Positions 1-9,200 of a stretch of 64,000 nucleotides of DNA are shown here, piece by piece. Made by a program: the position numbers and the translations under genes. A model generated the notes under the pieces. The model saw nothing but the letters and a program-made list of their open reading frames with translations. It ran no database searches and had not been told where the DNA came from. Source of the stretch: JAXDMK01 sp963790325 (GTDB lineage: Bacteria; Actinomycetota; Acidimicrobiia; Acidimicrobiales; AC-14); the NCBI GenBank assembly GCA_963790325.1, contig CAWBNY010000003.1:620001-684000 (forward strand), read 5' to 3'. Each line of letters begins with the position of its first letter. Within the stretch, counting starts at the first letter, position 1.

Positions 1-160
1 CGCCGGAGAACTCCTCCTCCAGGGTGAAGTCGGCCGTCACCACCCGCGAGTCGTCGTCGAAGAAGAACGGGACGGCCAGGCCCCGGGGGTTGGCCGGCTC
101 GCAGACGAAGCACTTGGTCTCGAAACCCCAGGCTGCGTTCTCCAGGCGCCGGACGGCCAT
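1..160 (-). CDS. PaaI-like hotdog-fold thioesterase, N-terminal fragment
   Basis: Only the first 53 codons lie in the window; the gene runs off the left edge. Translation from ATG at 160 gives a short helix followed by the motif CFVCEPANPRGL and an F-F-F-D-D-D stretch. This is the characteristic start of small actinobacterial hotdog-fold thioesterases of the PaaI/DUF4442 type (family pattern C-x-x-C-G-x-x-N-P-x-G-L). Such proteins hydrolyse acyl-CoA thioesters, but the catalytic part is outside the window and no substrate can be inferred. It is on the same strand as the next gene, 23 bases downstream of the latter's stop. The family call rests on one motif. Confidence 0.6.
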   Translation of the reverse strand, partial: MAVRRLENAAWGFETKCFVCEPANPRGLAVPFFFDDDSRVVTADFTLEEEFSG

Positions 161-183
161 CGCCCAAACCTACCGACTGAGCG

Positions 184-972
184 CTACCGGGCCAGGTCGA
201 CGGTGACCGCCCGGTGATCGGAGAGGGGCAGGAGGTGGGCGGCACCACCGACCACCCGGGGCAGCGGCCCCCGTCCCAGGATGTGGTCGATCTGCATCGA
301 CGGCGCCGGGGCGGGGAAGGTCTTGGCCCGCACCAACGCCTGCCACCCGCCCGGCGCCCGGGCGAAGGGGTTGGGGACGTTGAGGTCGCCCAGCAGGACG
401 CAGGAATCGGCCAGCTCGGCCAGCGCCCGGGTCAGGCGCCGGAGCTGGGCCAGGTTCCAGCCGGGGACGAAGGACAGGTGGGTCGAGGCGACCAGCAGGA
501 TGCCCCCGCCGGGTCCGGGCAGTTCCACCTCCGCGGCCAGGCCGACCCGGGGCTCGTCGTCGAGGAGGATCAGGCCTCCACCCGGCACGTACACCGGCGA
601 GCGGACCTTGGCCGGGGCCAGGCGCACCACGTGCCACGCCCGCACCGGCAGCCGCGAGATCACGGCCACCCCGTAGCCGGCCTGCCGCCCGACCAGGTCC
701 CCGATCGCGATGTCGTCGTCGGACGCCGGCCGCCACACCGCCCCCGGCTCCCCCACCAGGGCGGGGACGAAGCGCCACGCCACGGCCCCCATCCCTTCGG
801 CCACCGCCGCCGCCTGGTCGACCATCCCCGAGCGGGCCTGGCCCCGGTCGACCTCCTGCAGGCAGAGGACGTCGGCGTCGAGGGAGGCGCATGCCGCCAC
901 CAATCGCTCGGTCGACACCGACCCGTCCTCCTGGGAGAGGCCGTGGAGGATGTTGAAGGTGGCCAGCCGCAG
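184..972 (-). CDS. Endonuclease/exonuclease/phosphatase family protein
   Basis: A metal-dependent phosphoesterase of the EEP superfamily (DNase I/AP endonuclease-like fold), probably acting on phosphodiesters or phosphomonoesters; the substrate is unknown. Visible motifs in order: TFNILHG (first metal-site Asn), LCLQEVD (catalytic Glu), STHLSF, GDLNVPN (catalytic Asp and Asn), QIDHIL, and the terminal SDHRAV (Asp-His). This is a complete EEP set. The start is a problem. The GTG at 918 would remove TFNILHG. Upstream of it, as far as the in-frame stop at 1012-1014, there is no ATG, GTG or TTG, only CTG at 972 and 966. I give the longer form because the catalytic core needs it. The gene follows the flavin reductase on the same strand and may be translated from its end. 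Confidence 0.75.
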   Translation of the reverse strand: MRLATFNILHGLSQEDGSVSTERLVAACASLDADVLCLQEVDRGQARSGMVDQAAAVAEGMGAVAWRFVPALVGEPGAVWRPASDDDIAIGDLVGRQAGYGVAVISRLPVRAWHVVRLAPAKVRSPVYVPGGGLILLDDEPRVGLAAEVELPGPGGGILLVASTHLSFVPGWNLAQLRRLTRALAELADSCVLLGDLNVPNPFARAPGGWQALVRAKTFPAPAPSMQIDHILGRGPLPRVVGGAAHLLPLSDHRAVTVDLAR

Positions 973-997
973 CCGGCCCGGCCCGACCGCCGTGGGA

Positions 998-1531
998 TCA
1001 GCCGCCGTAGTTCATCCGGGTGTCCTCCATGCGGAGGATGCCCGTGTCCTCGGGCTTCTGGAACCCGGCGTCGACCACCTCGCCCAGGAACAGGGTGTGA
1101 TCGCCCACGTCGATCGCCTGGCGGACGGTGCAGTCCACCCAGGCCGCCGCCTGGTCGAGCACAGGCGCCCCCGACAGGCCGTCGTGGAAGGCGAACCCGT
1201 TCAGGGTGCGGGCCTCCAGGTCGACCTCCACCGGCTTGGTGAACTTGCGCACGATGACCCGGTCCTCCCGGTCGACCAGGCTGAGGGCGAACACACCGCC
1301 CTCGGCGACGAGCTCGTGGGTGAAGGCCTCCTTCTCCACGCTCACCGCCACCAGCTTCGGATCGAAGCTCACCTGGGTGGCCCAGTTGAGGGTCATGCCG
1401 TTGCGGCGGTCGCCGGCCCGGCTGCCGAGGACGAAGAGCCCGCTGGGCATGGCCCACAGCACCCGCCGCCGGAGCTTGTCGTACTCCTCGGGGTCGCGGC
1501 CGTCGGGGACGGGTCCGACAACTCCCATCAT
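998..1531 (-). CDS. Flavin reductase family protein (FMN-binding split barrel)
   Basis: A 177-residue protein with the flavin reductase-like split-barrel pattern: an N-terminal Y-D-K-L-R-R helix, then LWAMPSGLFVLGSR, NGMTLNWATQVSFDPKLVAV and the H-T-L-F-L-G-E-V-V-D strand near the C terminus. Members reduce FMN or FAD with NAD(P)H or supply reduced flavin to a monooxygenase; the partner is not in the window. The start is the first of two adjacent ATG codons (1531). The frame stays open upstream but overlaps the neighbouring dehydratase gene and loses similarity. It lies between the pterin dehydratase and EEP genes on the same strand, about 30 bases after the former. Confidence 0.8.
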   Translation of the reverse strand: MMGVVGPVPDGRDPEEYDKLRRRVLWAMPSGLFVLGSRAGDRRNGMTLNWATQVSFDPKLVAVSVEKEAFTHELVAEGGVFALSLVDREDRVIVRKFTKPVEVDLEARTLNGFAFHDGLSGAPVLDQAAAWVDCTVRQAIDVGDHTLFLGEVVDAGFQKPEDTGILRMEDTRMNYGG

Positions 1532-1563
1532 CGGGCCCAGGTCGAGTGGGGCATGCCGGGACG

Positions 1564-1866
1564 CTACCCGGTGGTCGCGGACGCCACGGACGCCACCGAC
1601 TCGACCGTCGCAGCCAGGTCGAGGTCCTTGGCCGTGATCCCGCCCTCGCTGTGGGTGCTGAGGGCGACCCGGACCCGGTTCCACCGGATGTCGAGGTCGG
1701 GATGGTGGTTGGCCGCCTCCGCCTCGAACGCCAGCCGTACGACAAGCGCCACCGCCTCCTTGAAGTTCCCCAGCCGGTACTCCTTGACGATCTCGTCGCC
1801 CACCCGGTCCCAGCCGGCCAGGTCGGCCAACCCGGCGTTGATCTCGTCGTCGCCCAGTCGAGTCAT
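1564..1866 (-). CDS. phhB: 4a-hydroxytetrahydrobiopterin dehydratase (pterin-4a-carbinolamine dehydratase)
   Basis: A 100-residue protein of normal family length. The diagnostic block is present: NHHPDLDIRWNRVRVAL followed by STHSEGGITAKDLDLA. Its paired His residues and later His and Asp form the dehydratase site. The enzyme recycles 4a-hydroxytetrahydropterin to the quinonoid dihydropterin during aromatic hydroxylation. In bacteria lacking such hydroxylases it is often linked to molybdopterin metabolism or moonlighting. ATG at 1866 is preceded by GGGAGG six bases upstream, a clear Shine-Dalgarno site, which fixes the start. It is divergent from the MFS gene, with a 65-bp shared upstream region. 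Confidence 0.88.
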   Translation of the reverse strand: MTRLGDDEINAGLADLAGWDRVGDEIVKEYRLGNFKEAVALVVRLAFEAEAANHHPDLDIRWNRVRVALSTHSEGGITAKDLDLAATVESVASVASATTG

Positions 1867-1915
1867 CCCGGTCCTCCCGTTCCGAATCGGCGGCGGAATG
1901 CGCCGCCTCGTCCCT

Positions 1916-1921
1916 TAGTTT
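1916..1921 (+). promoter_or_regulatory. -10 element (TAGTTT) of the MFS gene
   Basis: TAGTTT lies ten bases before GTG 1932 and overlaps the alternative TTG start at 1920. If it is the -10 box, transcription would begin just before GTG 1932 and give a leaderless or near-leaderless message. No clear -35 is seen. Confidence 0.35.
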
Positions 1922-1931
1922 GGTTGAACAC

Positions 1932-3188
1932 GTGAGTCTCCTGCCCCTCCCCGTCCGCGCCGTCGCCACGACGACCTTCCGGTCCCTGCGGGTCCGGAAC
2001 TTCCGGCTGTTCTGGTTCGGGCAGCTGGTGTCTATGTCGGGAACGTGGATGCAGACGGTGGCCCAGAACTGGCTGGTGCTCAACCTCACCGGCAGCGGCG
2101 TCGCCCTCGGGGTCACCGTCGCCCTCCAGTTCCTTCCCATGCTCCTGTTCGGGATGTGGGGCGGTTTGGTGGCCGACCGCTTCGAGAAGCGCCGAATACT
2201 TTTCGTCACTCAGGTGATACCCATGGCGCTGGCGGTTGCGATGTTCGCCCTGGTGGCCACGGGTGCGATCACGCTGTGGATGGTGTACACCCTTGCCTTC
2301 CTGCTGGGGCTGGTGTTCGTCGTCGACATGCCCACCCGGCAGTCGTTCGTGGTCGAGCTGGTCGGCCCGGCGGAGCTGCCCAACGCCGTCGGGCTGAACA
2401 GCGCCATGTTCAACTCCGGTCGGGTGATCGGGCCGGCGGTGGCCGGGGTGCTGATCGCCACCGTAGGCATCGGCTCGACGTTCCTCCTCAACGCCCTGTC
2501 GTACGTCGCCGTGCTCGCGGCCCTGACCGCCATGCGCCCCGACGAGCTCTTCCCCCAGACCCGGGCCGCCCGGTCCCCGGGGGCGATCCGGGCCGGGCTG
2601 CGCTACGTCTGGGCCACCCCGACCTTGCGCTCGACTCTCCTCCTGGTGGCTGTCATCGGCACCTTCGGGATGAACTTCACCGTGGTCCTGCCCCTGCTGG
2701 CCCGCTACACGTTCGACGGCGGGGCCCCGCTCTACGGCTGGCTGACGGCCCTCATGTCGCTCGGCTCAGTCGCCGGTGCCCTCGCCGCCGGGGGCCGGGT
2801 AGGTCCGACCCGCCGGATGCTCATCGGCTCGGGGGCCACCTTCGGGCTCCTCACCCTGGTAGCCGCCGTGGCTCCGTCGCCGGCAGCGACGGCCGCCGTC
2901 CTGGTGCTGGTGGGGGTGGCGATCATGCTCTTCCTGGCCACCGCCAACACCACGCTGCAGCTGACCACCGACCCCGCCATGCGGGGCCGGGTCATGGCCC
3001 TCTACGGGCTCGTCTTCCTGGGGAGCACGCCCCTCGGGGGGCCGCTCCTCGGCTGGATCTCGGGTCGACTGGGCGCCCGATGGGGTCTGGCCCTCAGCGG
3101 CGCGGTGAGCCTGGTCGCGGCCTTGGCCGCTGTCGGGCCGATAATCCTCCGCCGCCGCCGGGAGGCGGCGGCTGTGTTCGCCGCCTGA
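1932..3188 (+). CDS. MFS transporter (EntS/DHA3-like exporter)
   Basis: An integral membrane protein of about 418 residues with roughly ten to twelve hydrophobic segments. The N-terminal pattern FRLFWFGQLVSMSGTWMQTV, then QFLPMLLFGMWGGLVADR and the RPxRQ-like MPTRQSFVVELV, are typical of the DHA3/EntS branch of the major facilitator superfamily. Members export siderophores or drugs by proton antiport; no substrate is indicated here. I prefer GTG 1932 to TTG 1920 because the latter lies inside a likely -10 box and neither has a ribosome site. The gene is divergent from phhB and ends just before a strong bidirectional hairpin. Confidence 0.85.
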   Translation: MSLLPLPVRAVATTTFRSLRVRNFRLFWFGQLVSMSGTWMQTVAQNWLVLNLTGSGVALGVTVALQFLPMLLFGMWGGLVADRFEKRRILFVTQVIPMALAVAMFALVATGAITLWMVYTLAFLLGLVFVVDMPTRQSFVVELVGPAELPNAVGLNSAMFNSGRVIGPAVAGVLIATVGIGSTFLLNALSYVAVLAALTAMRPDELFPQTRAARSPGAIRAGLRYVWATPTLRSTLLLVAVIGTFGMNFTVVLPLLARYTFDGGAPLYGWLTALMSLGSVAGALAAGGRVGPTRRMLIGSGATFGLLTLVAAVAPSPAATAAVLVLVGVAIMLFLATANTTLQLTTDPAMRGRVMALYGLVFLGSTPLGGPLLGWISGRLGARWGLALSGAVSLVAALAAVGPIILRRRREAAAVFAA

Positions 3189-3193
3189 GGCTC

Positions 3194-3219
3194 GACGCGG
3201 TCGGGATTCCGACCGCGTC
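3194..3219. terminator. Bidirectional terminator hairpin between converging genes
   Basis: A perfect 11-bp stem (GACGCGGTCGG paired with its complement) with a GATT loop lies six bases after the MFS stop and 20 bases before the stop of the converging surface protein gene. There is no long T tract, as is usual in high-GC actinobacteria. Confidence 0.75.
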
Positions 3220-3239
3220 CCGCCGGCGAACTGTTGGGG

Positions 3240-6200
3240 TCAGATGAGGCGGGTGATGCGCGGGTTGCCCTCGACCCTCGCTGGGGCGGGGGAAAACCCG
3301 TTCGTCGACGACGGACCGGATGCCGACGATGCCGACGACGGGGCCGCAGGCGGCGAAGCCGACGTCGCCCGTCCTTGACCGTCGCCTATGCCTGCCGCCC
3401 GGTCGGCGATCGACGGCGCCCCGGCCGACCCACCGCCGCCCCCGGAGGAGGGACCGCGTCCCGCCGGCGGGAGACCGCCGCTCGGCCCGCCGGACGACGG
3501 GTCGTCGTCGTCGGGGTCGTCGTCGTCGTCGTCGGCCACCCGGCCGCCTGTGGTGGGCGGCTCGAGCACGGCCACGACCCGCTCCGACCTCGGCCCGCCA
3601 ACCCAGGGAATGTTAGCGGTGCCAGGCGAGCTGGACCCGAACGCCAGCCGGCTCCGGCCCCCGGCGCTCCACGAGGCCCCCACCATGAGCAGGCCGAGGA
3701 CGAGCAGGCCGAGGGCGAGCCGGGCGGGTCCGCTCACGTCGGAACCGGTGCGGGCGAGCGGCGGGGCCGTCGTCACCACGATCGTGGGCAGGACGACAGG
3801 CGGCGGCGCCGCCACCGGTGTGATGGAGATGCGGGCGTCGTCGTTGGCGTTGCCCCGGCTGCCGTCGTTGTCGACGACCGTGGCGAACACCCGGTCGACC
3901 TGACTGGAGCCGCCTGGGCCTCGGTAGTCGACGGTGAAGGAGCACCGGTAGACGCCGCCCGGCTGGATGACGCCGCCGATGGCGCAGTTGCCCCTGCCGT
4001 TGAGGTTGCCGTAGACGTCGTCGGTGAGCGACGTGAGGGTGACCGGCTCGAAGCTGGTGTTGGTGATGGCCACGTGGAAGGTGAAGCTGCCACCCGGGTC
4101 GGGCCGGCTGGCGGGGTCCGGGTCCTTGGTCAGGGTGATCGTCGGCGGGACGTCGACCAGGCGCACGGTCGCGTCGTCACGGGCGGTGGCCCGGGAGCCG
4201 TCGTCGTCGACGCCGGAGACGGTGACCACGTCGGTCTGACTGGCCCCTGCGTTGCCCCGGAACTCGCCCGGGAAGGAACAGGTGTAGGTGCCGCCGTTGC
4301 GCGGCATCACCGCGCCGACGGCGCACGTGCCCCGGCCGTTGAGGTTGCCGTAGATGTCGTCGGTGAGGTCGGTGATGGTGACGGCCTCGGGACCGGTGTT
4401 GGTGACGACGACGGTGAAGGTGAAGGTGCCTCCCGGCTCGTTGCGCACCAGCGGGTTGGCCGTCTTCTGGACGCTGATCGTCGGCAACAGGTCGGTGATG
4501 GTGATGATGGCGTCGTCGTCGTCGACCGCCTGCTGACCGTCGTCGTCGACCACCCGCACTGTCACCACGTCCCGCTGGGAGGCCCCCGGCGGACCGGTGA
4601 AGGTGACGGTGAACGAGCACCGGTACTGGCCTCCCGGGGCGAGGACGGCACCGGTGGCGCAGGTCCCCCTCCCGTTGAGGTTGCCGTAGATGTCGTCGGT
4701 GAGCTGGGTGATGGTGACGGACTCGTTGCTGGTGTTGGTGACGACGAAGTTGAAGGTGAACTGGCCGCCGGGCTCGGGCAGGCTGGCGGGCGACGGCGTC
4801 TTGGTGATGTTGACCGTCGGCGGCACCCCGGTGATGGTGACGGTGGCGTCGTCGGTGTCGGACACCGATGAGCCGTCGTCGTCGCGCCCGACCACGGTGA
4901 CCACGTCGGTCTGGGTGTCGCCGGCGTTGCCGGTGAAGTTGCCGGGGAACGAGCAGCTGTAGCTGCCGCCGGGCTGCAGCACCGTCCCGATGGCGGTGGT
5001 GCAGGTGCCCTGGGTGGCGATGTTGCCGTAGATGTCGTCGGTGAGTGACGTGATGGTGAGGGCTTCGGGGCCGATGTTGCTGACCACGATGTTGAACTGG
5101 AACGTTCCGCCCGGCTCCGGCCGGCTGGTGGGGCTGGCCGACTTCTCCACCTGGATGGCGGGGAGCACGTTGGTGATGGCCACGGTGGCGTCGTCGTCGG
5201 CGGTGGCGGGGTTGCCGTCGTCGTCGACCGCGGTGGCGGTGACGACGTCGGTCTGGGTGTCGCCGGCGTTGCCGTTGAACGGACCGGTGAACGAGCAGCT
5301 GTAGGTGTTGCCCGGCCCCGGCGCGGCGGCCAGCACCGTGCCGATGGCGGAGGTGCAGCCGGATCCGGGCCGGGTGACGAGGTTGCCGTAGATGTCGTCG
5401 GTGAGGCTGGTGATCGTCACCGACTCGTTGCTCAGGTTGGTGACCACCACGTTGAAGGTGAAGGTCCCGCCCGGCTCGGGCCGGGAGGCCGGCGTCGCCG
5501 TCTTGTCGACGGCGATGATCGGCAGGATGTCGGTGATCCTGACGGTGGCGTCGTCGGAGTCGGTGGCGGTGTCACCGTCGTCGTCGACGCCGGTCACGGT
5601 GACGATGTCGGTGAGGCTGTCGCCACCGTTGCCGGTGAAGTTGGCGGTGAAGGAGCAGGTGGTCGTGTTCCCCGGCCCCGGGCTCGGGGCCAGGACGTCG
5701 CCGATCAGGTCGTCGCAGGTGTTGTCGGTGACGTTCGGGTTGGCCGGGTTGCCGAGGTCGCCGTAGACGTTGTCGGTCAGCGTCGTGATGGTGATCGCTT
5801 CCAGCGTGTCGGGGTTGGTGATCAGGAGGTTGTAGGTGAAGGCGCCGCCCGGCTCGGGCCGGGACAGGGGCGTCGCCTCCTTGACGATCTGGATCTGGGG
5901 CGGGTCGCCGATGAGGCTGACGACGGCATCGTCGGTGTCGGTCACCGTCACGCCCGCCGGGTTGGTGGCCGTCACCGTGACGACGTCGGTCTGGCTGTCG
6001 CCGGCGTTGCCGTTGAAGGGGGCGGTGAAGGAGCAGGCGTAGGTGTGGTCGGGGCCGGGGCTCGGCTGCAGCACCGTGCCGGGGGCGGAGTTGCAGCTCG
6101 ATCCGGGCCGGGTGGTGAGGTCGCCGTAGATGTCGTCGGTGAGCGACGTGATCGTCAGGACCTCGGTGCTGGTGTTGGTGACCAGGATGTTGAAGGTGAA

Positions 6201-9200
6201 GTCGCCGCCCGGCTCGGGCCGGGTCAGCGGGGTGGCGGTCTTGTCGACGCTGATCGACGGCACCGAAGTGACCACCGAGGTCTCGTCCGGGGCGCCACAG
6301 GGGCTGGTGACCGATGCGTTGCTGGCGTCACCGCTGTAGACGGCGACCCAGTTGTACTCACCGACCGCGGTGGGCGTGAAGTCGGCCGAGGTGGCGGTGG
6401 GCGGCGGTCCACCGGCCAGGGGCCGGTCGGCGCTGGTGAAGATGGCCGGCGCGGCGCAGGTGGGGTCGTTGGGGCCGAAGAGGGTGAAGGTGACGGTGCC
6501 GGTGGGCGTCGGGGCTCCGGCCGCCCCGGTGACGGTGGCGGTGTCACGGATGGGCTGGGTCAGGGTGACCGGGCCGAACGCCTGGGTCGTGATGGTGACC
6601 CGGGCCTGGTCGACGACCGACTCCTCGTTGGGAGCCCCGCACGGGCTGGTAGCCGGCGGGTAGTTGGCGTCACCGCTGTAGACCGCGACCCAGTTGTAGG
6701 TGCCTACCGCGGTCGGGGTGAACTCCTCCGAGGTGGCGGTGGGGGGCGGTCCGCCGGCGAGGGGCCGGTCGGCGCTGGTGAAGATGGCCGGCCCGGCGCA
6801 GGTGGGGTCGTCCGGGCCGAAGAGGGTGAAGGTGACGGTGCCGGTGGGCGGCGCGGCCGGCGGCGCGCCGCCGGTGACGGTGGCGGTGTCGGAGATCGGG
6901 CTGCCGATGGTGACCGGAGTCGTGGCCGAGGTGGTGATGGCGGCCGCGTTGACCGTCGAGGTCTCGTTGGGCGCGCCGCACGGGCTGGTGGCCGACGGGT
7001 AGCTGTCGTCACCGCTGTAGACGGCGACCCAGTTGTAGGAGCCGGCGGCGGTCGGCGTGAAGTTCCCCGAGTTGGCGGTGGGCGGCGGACCGCCGGCCAG
7101 GGCGACCGGGGCGCTGGTGAAGACGGGGGCGCCGGCACAGGTGGGGTCGTTCGGGCCGAAGAGGGTGAAGACGACGGTGCCGGTGGGTGCGGGAGCGGGC
7201 GAAGGCGACCCGGTGACGGTGGCGGTGTCGGAGACGGCGCCGCCGAGCGGGGCGGAGGCCGTCGCCGACGTGGCGATGGCGACCTCGCCCTGGATGACGA
7301 CGGAGGTCTCGTTCGGTGCCCCGCACGGGCTGGTGACGGATGTGTAGGTGGCGTCGCCGCTGTAGACGGCGACCCAGTTGTGATCGCCGGGCGCGGTGGT
7401 GGTGTAGTTCCCCGAGGTGGCGGTGGGCGGGGGGCCTCCGGCGAGGGGCCGGTCGGCGCTGGTGAAGATGGGGGCGCCGGCGCAGGTGGGGTCGTCGGGG
7501 CCGAAGAGGGTGAAGGTGACGGTGCCGGTGGGAGGGGCCAGAGCGCCCACACCGCTGACGGTGGCGGTGTCGTTGATGTCGCTGCCCACCGTGACCGGCG
7601 TGAGGGCCGACGTCACGATGGTGGGCGTCGCCTGGTTGACGACCGACGCTTCGTTGGGAGCGCCGCAGGGGCTGGTGGCCGGCGGGTAGTTGGCGTCGCC
7701 GCTGTAGACCGCGACCCAGTTGTAGGTGCCGACCGCAGTCGGGGTGAAGTCCCCCGAGTCGGCGGTGGGCGGCGGTCCGCCGGCGAGGGGCCGGTCGGCG
7801 CTGGTGAAGACGACGGCTCCGGCGCACGTGGGGTCGTTCGGGCCGAAGAGGGTGAAGGTGACGGTGCCGGTCGGAGGCACACCGGTGCCGGACACGGTGG
7901 CGGTGTCGGAGATGGGCTGGCCGATGGTGACCGGGGTGACCGCCTGGGTGGCGATGGTGGAGTCGTTCACCACCGAGGTCTCGTTCGGAGCGCCACACGG
8001 GCTGGTGACCGACGCGTAGTTTGCGTCACCGCTGTAGACGGCGACCCAGTTGTAGCTGCCGGGTCCCGGCGGGACGAACGGGTCCGAGGTGGCGGTGGGC
8101 GGTGGGCCGCCGCCGAGCGGCCGGTCGACGCTGGTGAAGACGGGGGCGCCGTCGCACGCGGGATCGTCGGGGCCGAAGACGGTGAAGGTGACCGTGCCCG
8201 TCGGGGCGGCTGCGGGCGGCGTCGCCCCGGTCACGGTGGCGGTGTCGGAGATGGGGCTGCCGGCCGGCGCCGTGGCGGTGGCCTCGGTGGTGATGGTGGG
8301 TGTCACCTGGTTGACGACGGACTCCTCGTTGGGAGCCCCGCACGGGCTGGTGACCGAGCCGTAGGCCGCGTCACCGCTGTAGACGGCGACCCAGTTGTAG
8401 GTTCCGACTGCCGGCGGGACGAAGTCCCCCGAGTTGGCCGTGGGCGGCGGCCCGCCCGCGAGGGGCACGTCGGCGCTGGTGAAGACGGGGGCGCCGGCGC
8501 AGGTGGGGTCGTCGGGGCCGAAGAGGGTGAAGGTGACGGTGCCGGTGGGCACCGGGGCGGGCGGCGCCGCGCCGGTGACGGTGGCCGTGTCGGAGATGGG
8601 GTCGCCGAAGTCGACCGGGGTGACGGCCTCGGTGGCGATGGTGGCCACCGCCTGGCGGACCACCGACGACTCGCTGGGCGCGCCGCACGGGCTTTCGGCC
8701 GGCGGGTAGTTGGCGTCGCCGCTGTACACCGCGACCCACTGATAGGTGCCGGCGGCGGTGGGCGTGAATTCCCCCGAGTCGACGGTGAAGGGCGGGCCCC
8801 CCGGGAGCGGGACGTCGGCGCTGGTGAAGATCGGGCCGCCGGCGCAGGCGAGGTCGTCGGGGCCGAAGAGGGTGAAGGTGACCGTGCCGGTGGGCGGCGG
8901 GGCGGGCGGGGCGGCGGCGGTGACCGTGGCCGAGTCGGAGATGGGGCTGCCGATGGTTACCGCCGCCGTCGCCGTGGTGGCGATCTGGGCGATGGCCTGG
9001 TTGACGACCGACGACTCGTTCTCGGCGCCGCACGGGCTGGTGGCGCCGACGTAGTTGTCGTCACCGCTGTAGACCGCGACCCAGTTGTAGGTGCCGGGTT
9101 GCGTCGGCGTGAAGTCCCCCGAGTTGGCGGTGGCGGTCGGTGGCGCGGCCGGGGTGAGGGGGACGGTGCTGGTGAAGATCGGTTCGCCGGTGCATGTGGG

